Of a stretch of DNA of 64,000 bases, positions 12,232 through 27,100 are shown one piece after another. Origin of the DNA: Tetrahymena elliotti 4EA (lineage: Eukaryota; Ciliophora; Oligohymenophorea; Hymenostomatida; Tetrahymenidae); NCBI GenBank assembly GCA_000231825.2, contig JH720336.1, forward strand, positions 190,235-254,234, given 5' to 3'. Under the pieces are notes generated by a model. The model saw only the letters and a list, made by a program, of their open reading frames with translations. It searched no databases and was not told the origin of the DNA. The stretch's first letter is position 1, and every line of letters begins with the position of its first letter. The position numbers and the translations under genes were made by a program.

Positions 12232-15200
12232 ATGAAGTTATAATTTTATTAATTTACCATACAGATATTTACTCTAATATACTTCATTTATTCAGTTCTT
12301 GCTAAATAAGAATCATGCCCTAGAGTGTAGACTTATTTTGATTTTTAAGATCTGAATGATGCTTTAGGTCATAAAGAAGTCACTGCAATTACTCATATAC
12401 AAGGTTCTACCTTGGTTGCAGTTGGAACAAAAGTAGGAGCTATTGAGATTTGGGATTATGATTCAAGAGAAATTATAACTAAATTCTTTGAAGATAAATG
12501 GCCTATCAGCAGGATAGACCATATTTGGCATACAAATCATATTTTAGTCAGATATCAAAGAAAGTAAATATTTATAAAAATGGATATCAATCAATATGCT
12601 ATTTTAATTTATCTTTAAATGATATATTAATTTTATAATTTTATCCAAATAGAAGTGGAAATTAAGTTTCGATTTGGGATTTAGTAACACAAGAAAGGGT
12701 TTAGTGGCTTGTTGATGAAAATGATAAGTTAGTAGATTATTCTGAAGTTACTAAATATTAAGTAATTGACACATATTTGACTAGAAATGGAAACTATTTT
12801 TTACAAATGTCTACTATGCATGTTGTAGCATGTGATATAAATAGCGTCAACACTAATTCCACTTAACCTGATTGCTAAATTTATCCTATAAGCGAAACAA
12901 TCAAATAAGAAGAACCCTAATATATATTTTCATTTGATAGCTAGTTTTAAGATGTGTTTTATATTTTCACTAAATAGAGTCTATATAAAATTAATAGATT
13001 AGGCTTGTCTTTTAATGAAAAACTCTATAGAGTAGATGACATTAAAAGTACAATAATTATTGATATGATTAGAACTCAACAAGATGGTATAATAATGATT
13101 GCATTAAGCACTAATGAACTTATAACCATAAATTTGTAAACTAGTAATGGCAGTGAAAAGATTTATAAATTGCGTGACTATTTGTAGTACATCAAACTTA
13201 ATGAATTAGTTATTATTAAAGAAATAAAAAGTTTCTTTTCAGAAGGACTAGTTTTGGTCACATTTTAAGGAAAAGAAAAATCCTTCAGTGATGATTCAAG
13301 CAGAATATTTATTTTGACATATAATATATTAGAAGATAAAGTTTTACAGTTAGAATCTCCTTTTTAAGTTAAATTAATTGCACCAATTCATTAATCAAGA
13401 TCTTTTATAGCAGTATATAATGATGACAGCTTAGGCTGGTATGCATTTCCAATTATCTAAAAATCTATTCCTTCTTTTGCTAGTTCTCTGCAAACTAAAA
13501 CTCCTTCCAAAGATTTTGAATTACAATCAAATTAAAACAAGCAGGTACTTTAATATAAATTTTACCTTTAAAATAATATTTAATTAACAAAACAGATTAT
13601 TAATGGATCAGGAAAATACATCTTACAAGATGATCTCCATAGTTCAATTGCTGTTTATTGCATTGCTGAAGATTATGTAAAAAAAAGAGTCAATCTATCA
13701 ATTAAAGATAAAAATATTGTCAGTGCTTTGTCAATAATTTCTTTAGATGAGTAAGGATCATTTTTAGTTGTTACTTCAGAGCTATATCTTTTAATGTTTT
13801 CTTACTTGTCTGAAAGTCTAGAACCTTATTATATTAGAGATATTTCATCGGTTATTACATAAAAGTAAAACTAATAATAAATTATCTTCATTTTTATCAA
13901 ATTCACCATCTTTAGCAATATCTTTTAAAATTTTACAACAAAATAAACAACTTTTTTTATAATTTCTTATTAAAAAAAACAGTGAAATAGCAAATAGTAA
14001 CACACATTTGATTAAGCTTAAGCACACAAATAGCAGCATAGCCTTGATTACTTCTTAAACATTTTTAATTTTTGATTTTATTTCTTAGGAGATTACTCAT
14101 TAAAGATAGTTAAAGCTCAATCCAAATGACCTTTTAATAAATTGTGATTTAATTTATAATAAAAATAATAGCACTGATAATACATTTAACTATTATTTAA
14201 TAACAAATGGATTGAATTCTTTAAAAGTATTTAATTTAATTCTTAATATCAGAGGTGATTAGACTCTCTCTAATATTAATGAGAATGATTATTATTTGAT
14301 AGCTGATAAAAATATAATTAGTTGGGTACTTCTTAAACCTCATATTAATATTGTAACATAGGATACAAGAAATGAGTTTTGTGAATATTCTTTACCAGAA
14401 TTATAGTAAATCAGATGCTTTACAATATGGTAAGATGAGACAAATTTTAACTCTTTAGGTAAATATAAGAGAGGTATGCTTTATGATAATTCTGAATAAA
14501 GAGTTATAGCTCAAATTAATGACTACAGAATTGTTTTTATAGATTTGTTTAAGCAGCTAGCTGTATTTTCTACATGTAAATTTGAAACATATTTTGTGAA
14601 AATAGCTTAATTTAATAGGGGCTAAATTTTTTTGATTCCAGCTGCTGCATCTAAAAAGAAAATATTTTTTTTGGATTAAAGTTTTTCAAATCCTTAAAAT
14701 TAAATGAGAAATATGAAAGGAGTTATACAAGAATCAAAACTTTATCATAATAAAATTGTGCTAAATATGAAGGATGGGTCCTTCAAAGTCTTAGATGTTT
14801 AAAAATATAATGTTAAAGAATTAATAATTACTAATCCTTAATACTAAGAAACAAGAAAATTTATCATAGAAAAGAATACAATAATATTAATAGACGAAAC
14901 TAACTATTTATAAAAGTATGATTTTGATCAAACTTTTAATATAGTAGCTTATTCAGATAAATTTATGAGTAATTTATATTAAGTTTTCTTAACTTTATTA
15001 ATCATTTTATGATATAAAATAGTTTAGGGAATACAAATAACAAATAAGTATAACTTAGAATTAACATCTATTGAAAACGTGGTAGCTTTGATTGGAGAAC
15101 AAAAAATATTATATGTTAATCATGAAACACATGAAGTCTTCCCTATTTATGGTAATTAAAATATCAAAAGATTTATTTGAAAAATTAATCAATTCTTTTA

Positions 15201-18200
15201 TTAATAGACTCAAATGACAGCAATATTGTTGCTACTAACTTTAATAATACTTTATCTTTGATAGTAATTGGTTTGAGTGATAACAGAGTTGAAATATTAG
15301 ATGTAAAAGATATATAAAATCCAAAAATAACTTATGAAATATAAGCAGATTAAAAGATTAATACAGTTCATCACTCAATAATGTTTTTAAATAGAGTCTA
15401 CTTCACATACAGCAATAGTATAATTAAGTAAATCAATTTTATTAAATTTTTTGGGGATTAATCTTTTTATTTTAAAAATAGGTGGGATGTATTAAATAAT
15501 TAGCTTACAGTTGTATATGAATATGAAAGCTAAATAAAATCAATTATTTTTGTAGTTGAATTATAAGCTATAGCTATTTTTTTAGAAAATGGTACAGTTC
15601 AAATCATAAACGATGATATTAATTCATATTATTATATTAATGTTTACGCATTAACTTAATCTTATGCTAATGTTGATAGACTAATTTATATGTAAGAACT
15701 CAACAGCCTTGCTTTCATTTCTGATCACCGTATATGGGCTTTAACTCTTCACAATTTTGCTGATGATGATTAGCATAACTCGAGTTCTAAAGTAAATTTA
15801 TTTGTTTTTAATGGAGTCAACCAAAAAAAACCAATGATTAAAGATGTTTTTTTATTTTTAGATTGACTGTGAGAAAGGATTTTATATTGAGAGTATGAGT
15901 GGATAAGAATATTTCAATTATCTAGGCCAAGGAAGTCTTGTTTAGCCTTACAAGAAAGTAAGTGCTATCAGGAAAGAAACAATAAAAATAGGAAAAAGCC
16001 ATAAAATATTTTTATACAATAAAATTAAGCTAAATTTTTACTTACAAGAAGGAAAAACTTATGATCTGGAAGAACCCTTTTAATATGCAACATAAAAGAT
16101 TAATAGCGTTGTTACTTTCTAAACATATCAAACAGATTCTCATAGATATACAAATCAAAATTAAGGTTAAAAAAGAGGGACATTTAACTTATTTATAGAA
16201 AATGCTAATACAATCACTACTACTTTAAATATTAAAGATGGTTATAAATTTGAAGATATCTAAAAATTATCTTTCTATAATATGAACATTTAGCTTAAAA
16301 ACTAAATAGACTAAGAGAGTGATATTAGGTATTCGCTTTTTAATAACATTGATCAAATATCATTTGTTAGTTGCAATTTTAATTAGAATTTTAATAATTT
16401 TGATGCATATATCTTTGAAGGAGTAAAACTTCTAAAATTCTATGATGTAAAAATAAAGTAAAGTTAATTTATCACTAGCAATGTAAAAGCAATTTATATG
16501 GAGCAAGTATAATTTTCTTTAATGCCCCCTTCTGATAGTTAAGTGAGCAAGAAAAAATGTTTAACATCTGATTAAGTTCTTTACATTTCTAATTCTTAAT
16601 CAATTCAATTTGTAAACAGCTAGATATAAAAGAAGAATGTCTGCAGATATTATTTCTTGTATCCAGTCAACTAGTAGTCATTTTTATTTATTGAAGTATC
16701 AAATTAGGAGATTAGTTAAGATGAAAATTAGAATTAGAATTAAATGAAAAATAACAACAATAATAATATGAATGATTAATAATTAAATTCCATATAAATA
16801 TAAGAAAACGAGAATTAGTAGAATGATATTGATGAAGAATAAGATTCTTCAGAATTAATTTAAGAAAAATAATTAACAATAGAGAAATTAAAAGAAAATA
16901 GATAAAAGAGATCTTTATTAAATAACTTTAATTAAGATGATAAAGACACAAAAGAATAAATTTAGTAATAAAATGATCAAAACAAAAAATAAAATCCCAA
17001 AATATAAAAATAACAAAAATATTAAGACTTTGATTTAAGCAAATGGGAAAATAAATAAAATATTGATTTAAATGAAGAAGATTCTTATTTGAAGCTGAAT
17101 AATACTCTTTACACGCTTTATAATTGTTCTTTTTAATATGCAAATGTATTTACTTTCTTAGCTTAAAAGGAGGTTTATGAAAATGTAAAAGAGTTAACAA
17201 AGTATTATTCAACTCCTTAATTGAACATAACAAACAGTACTTTAATCTAATCAACGATATTTAGTGGGTAAGAAATAGAATCGAATTAGATGTATCCATA
17301 TGAACAGACATCAAATAAATAATAATTATTTGCTTTTTTTCAAGTAAGGGATCATTTAATTAGTGAATCTACACTTATAAAAGTGAATCTATATGACAGT
17401 ACCCATTTAAAGATTAACAAATTACAGAAACTTAGAATTAAAAATAGTAAGATTACTAAAACTACATTAAATCTTGGAAATAGCCATGATTCTTAAATAA
17501 CTGATATATTATTTTTCAACAGCACTTTTGAATCTCTCTCTTCTTTACCACTATTTGATTTAGGATAAAGATTTTATCTAAAGAGTATTTACTTTTAGAA
17601 CAGCACATTTTTGAGCTAAATAATATTTTAGTTCAAATCTCAATTCAACAACAAAGTAAATATTAATGATTAAAGCGATGCATAAGATCAAGATGAAAAC
17701 ATCCATAAAAATAGCAACTCTGTTTCAGATAATTTTCATAATTCTTTTGAAAAATAAAATAAATAACCTTTAATTAATAACTCAACACTATCTAAATTAT
17801 TCATCCTGAATTGCTAAATGAATAAAACAACAATATTTTCTTTTAATGAATTACTCTTAAAGTCTGATCTTAAAATTCTTTAGTTTGTTTTGTTCAAAGT
17901 AAAAATGGCTGAGACATCAGTGATTGATTTAATGGGTTTCTAAAAAGGATCCAGATCTCTTATTCAATATTTCACTGCAGATTAAGTTGTTACTTTACGT
18001 TCTTGTTTCTTTAGAAAGTTAAGTGATTAAATCTTATTCATAAAAGATTTCAATATTTAAAAGAGTTATATTAGATATAGCAATTTCCTCTAAACCAAAA
18101 GACCTTCATCTCCATTTGTCACTCCTGAAAATTAATTAGTTAATATGTTTAATAACTTAAGAATATAAGACAATTATCTATTCAACTCTAAATTGGCAGA

Positions 18201-21200
18201 GCTGCTAGAGAACTCAGTATTAGTTTTTAGTGATTCAATTATATAAAACAACACTTTTATCTCGGAAGTTTCCAGTTTTGAAAGATAATCTAAGTACTTA
18301 GTAGAATTAGATCATCTTATAGCTTAAAATCTAGAAATTTATTAAAACTAGTTTTAGTATTAACTCTTTTGTGGACCTCCTTCAATTAATAGCTAATATA
18401 TAGACTACAAGTTAAAAAATATTAATATAACAAATAACACTTTTACTGGATAATCAAATGGTTTATTTGCAGAAGCTACTTTTAGCATAATATCGACAGG
18501 AAGCTAGATAGAGCTTACTGAAATAACCATGAAAGAAAATGATAGAAAAGATAGTAGTATATCCAGAACAACATTTTTAGTAGAGGGCTATAAATTCTTT
18601 TTCTTCCATTTTGATAAAATTTAAAATACAAAGGTTAATAAAGCAGAGATGTATAATAACAAAGACGTAATATTATTTTTAAAATTCAATATTTAATTAA
18701 AATTCTTTTATTAGATTGGCTTTGGAATATTCAAAAATTCAATAGGAAATAATTTTATTGACAAGCTTATTGTGAGCAGCGATGTAGAAGAAAGCATCGA
18801 ATTGAAGATAAATGTTGCAGAAGCCCTCAAACAACCAATTTTAATTATTAGAAACGGAGCTAATTTTCTAATTTAAAACTCAATTGTTTCAAATCTTAGG
18901 ATATATAATTCTCCTGTCTTTGAGATAGAATCAAATAAAAATTTTTACATAAAAGACAATGAAAGCTCTTAAGAAAACTAAAATTAAGAAACAATAACCA
19001 AGATGAATTTTAAAAATATCACCTTTGAAAATAATGCTGTAACTAAATTTTTTTCTTTTTCATAACTTAGCAAACTCGTTTTTTTTAATTTTATTTTAAA
19101 GATATAAATAGATCCATACATTTGCTTAGGTAGCTTTATAGAATACACTTCAAACCTAGTGACTAAGTTTGGGTTATTTTAGGTTTCCTTCATATCAAAT
19201 GCGATTAAAGGTTTGAATTAAAACTCATAGATACAGTCTCATATTAATATAATAGCAAGTTAAAGTGATGTAGTTATCTAAAACTCAACTTTTAATTAAA
19301 TTAAAGATTTCAGATTTGTTAAAAATATGGCAGATTCTATATTTCTGTAAATAGAAGCTAGAGCTATAGGGATATTTAGCACTCAATTTAAATCTGCTCC
19401 TAATAATCAAACAGATGAAGAAAATAGGAATGCTATAAAGTTTAATTTATAGGTGATAGGCCTGCTGAATTATTAAAAACTTAAATTTTAGAATAATCAT
19501 ATTAGTTAAATGAGATCTTAGACATTTGCTACGTTAGAATTATCTACTTTGTCTGATGCAGCATTTACACAAATTGAAGATTGTTATTTTGAAGATTTAA
19601 TACCTAGATCAACTGCAATTAATATAAAAGGAAGTTTGTTTAACAATAAAATATAAATTACCAACTGTAAATTTGAATATATTTTTAACTAAATTATCTA
19701 GATAGATAGAATTAAAAGTGTTTAATTAACTATTTCTGATAGCAGATTTTATTAAATTTTTTCAATCAAAAAAACTCTTTTGGACATTTCAAATGCTTAA
19801 TAACAAAGTAGCTAAATAACTTTTTACAATAATAGTATTGAATTCAACAAAAATAAACTACAAGATGATATTTAATATTACAATAAATCTGAAGCATTAT
19901 TTTCTTATGTTAAATCTGTTGTAAAAGGAGCGAGATCTCTCTTGAATCTGACTCATGTAAATTAGATCATCTTCTCTAATAACACATTTACAGGATACAA
20001 TTCAGATGGAGTAATTCTTAGCGATAAGTTTATGATTTAATTCTCTAGCATAAAGTAATTATACCTCCAAGGAAATACATTTTAACAAATAAATAATGCT
20101 TTTATTTCAGTGCTGATCCTGAGCAATATTGATAATGTAATTTTTCTTATTATATTTTTAAATTTAAAACATAAATCTTTATTTTTATCTTAGGCTGTAA
20201 TCTCAAATTTGACAATTTCTAACTGCAATTCTTTAGATTTATATATATTAAAACTTGCCAATATATAAAATATACAGATACAAGACTTTTTGTTTATAAA
20301 TAATTCAGTATAAAGTTTCAACAAATACCCATGCATGCAAATCAAAAATACTGTCTTTTAAGCTAAAAATATGCAAATTATTAATAATAATTGTACAGGC
20401 TTTGGTCCTTTGTCTATATCATACAGCAAATTAGAAGAAAAGAGTTAGTCATCAAAAAATTCTTTGATTAATAGTTAAATTTCTAATTCAATAATTTCTG
20501 GTAACACTGGATTTGAATTTGGTGGTTTGATGATACAAAATACTATTTAGGCAATATTTAATATAAAAAATACATTAATACAAAAAAATATAGCATAAAA
20601 AGGATCTGGAGGAGGAATCTTCCTTCATGTTATAGGAACAAGGAACTTTTTTATAGAAAATACTACTATCATATAAAACTAAGCATTTTACAGAGGTGGA
20701 GCTATCTATGTTGAATAGGATATTCCTGAAGCTCTTTAAAATTTAGATAATAATTTAATACAATAAAATATTTCTCCATAGAATCTATAAATATGCTCAA
20801 GTAAATTTTCCATTTTATTGTAATTTTATTAAAAATAATTATAAAAAAAGGTGGAAGAGCTGTAAATTTCAAGGTTTTCAATGAAAAAAAATTGAAATAG
20901 CAAATATATCTTTATTAAAATTAAACAAACTTGTTGGAGATATCAGATCAGCAAAGTGGAGGTGAGTTACCAACTATTTTAGCATAAATTTTAGACTATA
21001 AAAAATAAATAGTTTTACCTTATCTTAACACATTATTAAATACCGCTAGCTTATCTTTATCTATGTAAGCCCAAAACAAAGGATATTATTTGTAAGGATA
21101 ACTTGATGTGTAGTATGATCTTGAAAAAGGAGGATTCTTATTCTAAAACATAACAATTTATGGAAACCCAGAAACAAGTGTTAATCTTACCTTCACAACT

Positions 21201-23534
21201 TAAATGATTGAATATGATGGTATTGACTCGACTTCAAAGCTACAAACAGAATATAAAATTGAATTTATAGTTTAGCTTAGAAGGTGTGTTGTAGGAGAAA
21301 TATATTTCAATAACAATCTTTACCAATCTTGTTAGCCTTGCCCTGAAAAATAATACAGCCTTGAAGATCCTCATTAAAATCAAAACGCAAATTGCTAAGA
21401 TTGCCCTAAATATGCCACTTGTTTAGGAAGAAATTTACTATCAATAAACTCAGGGTAAATTTTATAATGATATAATTCTTTAATAAACATTTATTATTCA
21501 TAAATACAAACTTATGAAAAGATTCTTAAGTTAATACTAATTTCCTTTTAAAATAAAAGTTATTGGAGAAAAGATGCTACTAGTATGGAAATTATTTAGT
21601 GTGGGACAGAACCCAGAAACTGTAAGGGTGGGATTTATGCAGGAGATGAAAGTTGTTCAGAAGACATGATTGGTCCTCTTTGTGAATAGTGCGATATTAA
21701 AAATGGATATACTAATATATCCTCATCTAAATGCTTAGAATGCTCAGAAATTGGATGGACTCTAACTATTATCTTATCAGTTTTAATATTTTTCTTGATA
21801 TATATTCTTATTTCTATTGATTCTACTGTAAGACGTATAAAGCACTCGAGAAGTATTTCCTCTAAGTCTAAAACAAACACAGTTTTTGTAGCGTCCATGG
21901 TTGTTAAGCTTTTCATTACATATCTTTAAGTAATCAGTATAATTGGCACTTTCTAGCTTAATATCAACCCATTTGCTACCTAAGGTGCATTATCTCTTGG
22001 TAACCCTATTCTTTCTTTCTCTAATGCTATGGATTGCTATTTGTATGATCTAGGATAATAATTAGGAATAAATCATATCTATTTAAATTTCTTTTCATCC
22101 TTGCTTATCCCTGTAATATTTATGCTTCTAATCTCTCTTGTTGACTATCTAAACAATCGAAAGAACTATTATTACAGAAGCTATTTCTGTAAAACTATGT
22201 TTTTAGTTATTTTACTATTCTTTGCTCCACTTGCATTCTAAAATGGACTCAAATTGATCAGCTGCAGAAAAATAGGATAAGATACTTACATATCATACAA
22301 TATGCTGTTTGAATGCTTCACTCCAGATTATTTCAAATACTCAATCATGATAGTTACTCCACTGATTTTCATATTTTGTGTGATTGTTCCATTAACACTT
22401 GCTATGCTTATCAAGAATAGAAAATAAAGAAAAGTTTCTATTAAGACTTATTAGTATTTGCTAGGCGACTACAAAGAAACTAATTATTATTGGGAGTTTG
22501 TAAAATACACCTAAAAGCTAACAATCATGCTTATATCTGTGTATTTCTCTCAAGATATCAAAACAAAAGCCCTACTAATCAATTTGATATTAATAATCTA
22601 TGGAACAACAGTATTTTTTGTGAAACCATTTAGAACTGAAATATTAAATAAATTAGATATATTTACTACCTTAATTACATTTTTATCAATTCACTTAGGA
22701 CTTATGGCTTACGAACAAGAAAATTTAAATTAAGTATAATGGTATACTTGCATAACTTTACTTACAGTAATGAATTTACCTTTATTCTCTTGGTATATAT
22801 ACACTATCTTCAAATGTTATGCACCTTGGTTTGCTATGAAGAAGAGAAACTTGAAAAATCTCTTAATGAGATTCCATATCTTTAGATCAAACTAAAATCC
22901 CAAAGAAAGAGCTTAATTCAATTGGAAGAATCTCTATAAGAAATACATAGAATCTATGAAATAATAAAAATATGGTGGGAGATTAGTTGATCCTCAAAAC
23001 TAAAACGATAATGAATTTGATCACATTCCTTTCCTAAGAAATAAAAAAGATATTTCATTCCACTCAGAAAACACAGACATAAATTTCAGATAAACTAGTA
23101 ATAATTAATTATTAAAATCCAAATATAATGAATATTTATTATAAACAGGAGAAGAAGATAACACAAATCGTTCGGAAGCAATAAGTGATTATGATGAAGA
23201 GTCACCAGTAAAAATACTCAATCTCTAATTCAGAAAGAGAATTAGAAAATCATTTGAATCTCCTTAAGCTAAAGATCAGATTACACTTTTAAATAACAGA
23301 AAGAGATTCCACACTACATCATAAGCAACAAGAAAAAGAAGATTATCTAACGATTTACTAAATGATACTCAAGTGGTTCATTCAAGATTTTCTTAATTAG
23401 TTTAAGACTTAAAAGATAATTAAGAAAGTGCTGATTTATATTAATCTGACAATTAAAGCACCGAAATTAAAAGAGATAAAAGCAAAGATAGTGACATTTT
23501 AGATGATGAACCATTATCTTAAAATGAAATTTGA
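12232..23534 (+). CDS. Giant surface membrane protein, paralogue 1: beta-propeller, beta-helix, Cys-rich, 9-TM (9 exons)
   Basis: Nine exons (introns 12564-12652, 13851-14088, 14983-15027, 15152-15207, 15792-15861, 20137-20193, 20801-20850, 21455-21559) join in frame to 3531 codons, TGA at 23532-23534. Residues 1-25 are a signal peptide. Residues to about 1040 have WD-like blades ('GAIEIWDYDSREI', 'NQVSIWDLVTQERV'). Residues about 1045-2720 are a long N/S/T-rich array of short hydrophobic strands, typical of right-handed beta-helices; near its end 'GSGGGIFLHV' and 'YRGGAIYVE' resemble the GGA(I/L) motif of polymorphic outer-membrane proteins. A Cys-rich module ('CPEKQYSLED', 'CKGGIYAGDESC', 'GPLCEQCD') leads into about nine membrane helices (about 2940-3300), then a charged cytoplasmic tail. 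It is paralogous to the next gene. Function is unknown; a surface adhesin or receptor is the natural guess. Two donors (GTTATT, GTTTTC) are atypical but are needed to keep the frame. Confidence 0.88.
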
Positions 23535-24126
23535 AAGCAAATATTTTATTTAAAAGTTTTTAATTTACATTCTTTTTACATATGATTTTATTAACCAATT
23601 AATTAATTAATTAATTACATTTTTCTGGTTTGTTTGATTTTAAGAATTAGAAAAGAAAAAAAATTTTGTGGAAATATTTATTTTGTGTTTAAACATCAAA
23701 AAAACTAAATAAATTGATAATAAAATTCCAAATAATTTAGATTATCTATTTTTGCATTCTAAAATAAATATTTATGCATTCTAAAATAAATATTTATGCA
23801 TATGATTATTATTATTATTTCCATCCAAAAGTTATTCTTTCTTTAAGCTTCATCTAGGTGAGTAAAAAAAAACATAATCAATGACTAAATGAGTGATTGA
23901 TTATTAAATAGATTTTGTTAATAAAAATACAGACGAATCTATTTAATGCTTTATCTTGAGATTGTATGGCTTTTATTATTAATCATGAATCTGTCAAAAA
24001 TTATTTGTTTATAATTAAGAAGAAACAAACAAAAAGCGGCTAATTAATATTTTTCCAAAAAGAGATAACAATTCAAGTATTTCAACTCAAAATAATTAAG
24101 CAATCATCTTAGCACTTGGCATAAAA
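23535..24126. other. Spacer between the two giant paralogues
   Basis: 592 nt of A/T-rich DNA. It contains an (AATT)n-like run at about 23597-23615 and a 22-bp tandem duplication at 23753-23796. It should include the polyadenylation region of the first giant gene and the promoter of the second. Confidence 0.6.
23753..23796. repeat. 22-bp tandem duplication
   Basis: Two identical copies of 'tgcattctaaaataaatatt' plus two bases lie head to tail in the spacer between the giant genes. Confidence 0.85.
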
Positions 24127-27100
24127 ATGGCTAAGAAATTGATATTAATTTTTATCATTGCACATATTTGTAATGTTTTAGCAAATTCATAACCTTTAAC
24201 AGATAATTTATAAGCTAATACTGTTTAAAGAGATAATTATAATGTACCTAACAATAAAAATCCTTCAAAGTCTACTTAAAATATTAATGACATCTACTCA
24301 AATAATAATCAAAAGATAATAGATGAAACTGAATGCCCAAGAGTATCAAAATTTTTAGATTTGATAGATTCAAATTAGACCGACTTAATATAAGTAATTG
24401 CTCTTGAACACATTGAAAACTCAAATATGCTTATTGTTGGCACATAGAGTGGAGATATTGAACTTTGGGATTTTTAGACAAGAGATATTTTATCTAGATT
24501 TAGTGTCAATAATCAAGGTACCTCAATAAAATAAATAATCTATTTGTCTGATTTAGATAAAATACTAGTTCTTTATGATGTTCCTTTATTTTAGAAAAGT
24601 AAATATATTCTCAGCATTTTTTTATCTATTAAATAATACTATACAAATTAAAAATTTTCTTTTATATAGCTTTAATCAAAAATTATAATATTTTTTTTGG
24701 ATAAAACTAATTAATAGATAGATAGAATTAGTATTCAATAATCTTATGGGATCCTTAAACTCAGCGTTAAGTATTTCAATTTCCTAAAGAAACTATTCAA
24801 GTAATTTCCAAGTAGGGATAAGCAAACTAATAGATGCCATAATTAGGAACCAAAATCATTGATTTATAAGTATAAAAACTAACTGAATAAGATTAAAATA
24901 AGCAAAAGATAACTACTGTTCAATTAGTAATGGTTTCAGATACATCAATAATTTTATGCTCAATCTAATAAAATTTGATGAGTAATTGCTAGTATTCTTT
25001 ACTTAACAAAAACTATTTTAAAGATTAACCTCTCAAAATATTTATTACTGGATGGTACACATTTACAATATTTACATAAAGTGGACTAGTAGAATACAAT
25101 GAAGTCCTTGATTAGTATTCCAATTTATTTTAAGTCTAATAGGGTTTATATAGCGAGTGTATTTATTTCCCCAAAGACCTTAAATTTATTTTGATAAAAG
25201 AGAACGACATGACATTGTATTTATTTGACTAAGATTCTTAAAAAGATCAGTCTAAAAAAATAACAGAACTAAGTTCTTTGAAGAATTATTTTACAGCTTA
25301 AAACACTCCTTTAAATAAAGTTTAAAGAATAAAAATAGTAAAAATCCAAAATTAAGAGCCATAGTTTTTTTTATTACTTAATAATAAAACTCTATTATAC
25401 ATAGATTATGAGGATGATAAAATTTTAGAAATATTTAACATAGAAAATGCTAAAGTTATTTCTCCTCTTAAAAACTCACCATCATTTTTCATTGCTCAAG
25501 CTGATGGGTCTATTAGCTTCTATAGACAGACCGTATATTTGGGCTAAATAGATCTTTAATAACAAAATCCATTTTAAATATCAAATTAATTAAGAAGATC
25601 TTTAAGTGTTAGCAGTAACCAAAATTTATCTTTAAAAAATTAATAAAATACTAATTGTAATAATTTTGTTTCAGAAATGTAATCTAATAATTTTACTGTC
25701 TATCATCTCTCATTCCAGACAATTAGTAAGATAGTTAACCAGCCAATACCATTTTCAATTGATTAACAACTAGCAGATTATGTTGTTAATTTTTAATAAA
25801 ATATTGCTTACTTTTATAAATCCTAATAAGAAATGCTATATATTTGTTAAGTTAATGATCTTACAAATTGCATTTTTTAAAAATTGAATATGAACAGTCA
25901 TCAAAGTACTGAGTCTTTTGAGCTTAAAATGTAAAACTTTTTGAATACTTTTCAAAATTTCAAAATAAATTAACACTTTTGTAATATTTTAAATTTATTT
26001 TTCAAAAATAGGAGAAAGTTCTTGCATTATGTTCAAGAAGCATAAATTTTAATAGTGAACAACATGAATACTATTTATGTTTACTAAATAAATGAAGATA
26101 AAGATATTTCATTAGATGAACATTTGTCTATTGTTCTTTAAAAGAAATTAGCTTCTAACTCTCAATCTCCAATTATGATTAATACTATTAAATAAAGATA
26201 TTAAGACTCATATGATTATTACCTTCTATTCTTAGGAGATGAAAGTGAATTGTTTATTTATGAATATTAAAAATCATCAAAGAATTTAGTTTTAATTTAA
26301 CAATTTACTATAAGCGATCCTGACAGTAAAGTTGTAGGAATAGAAATTTTGTAGGATGAATAACTATTGCTGTTATAATACATTAATAACACTTATAAGT
26401 TTTTTGATTTGAACAAAAAAATTTAAAAAAATAACTTATTAAAATTTGAATAAGAAAGTAATCATTTTATTAACTATGATTTCTCTCTATAAGTGGATAT
26501 TAAAAGAATAGAAGGAAAAAACCAAGTTATCTCATAGTTAAACAATAAAAGAATATTTATTTTCAACTACAAAACTGAATAAATACACTTTATAAGTGAT
26601 TCGCTAAATAATTATGTTTATTAATTTAAAATTGATTATTTACAATAAATCTTCTATGTAGTTTAGTATTCTTCTACAGAAAATATATAATATTATGATT
26701 TAATATTATAAAGGCCATATCTTTAATTCCGTTAAGAAAGAGGAAAAATTGAAAAAGCTTAACTTTTTGCATTAAATGGTTAGTTTTTGATCTTATAACA
26801 CTCTGACAAAAGCTTTTGGGTAGTTAATCTTGATAAATAAAATAAACCAGAAAAGATTTACCAGTATTCGCAGGATAGCTCAAATTAAAAAGTTGCTTTC
26901 TTTGCTCGTGAAGGATAATTTACTCTTGTAAATAACCTTGGAAAAGTTTACAAATATCCTTTTTATAATTCATAAATTATAGGTCCTCCATAAATTCTAG
27001 GTATGATTAACATTTAAAAAATATTTTTTAAAATTAATTAATATTTAATTTAAATTTTGTAAAAATAAAAATTTAATTTGATTAATTATGAGAAAATAAG

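Noticed and set aside
21635..21916. Minus-strand 93-codon frame
   Set aside because: It is antisense to the Cys-rich/TM1 exon of giant paralogue 1.
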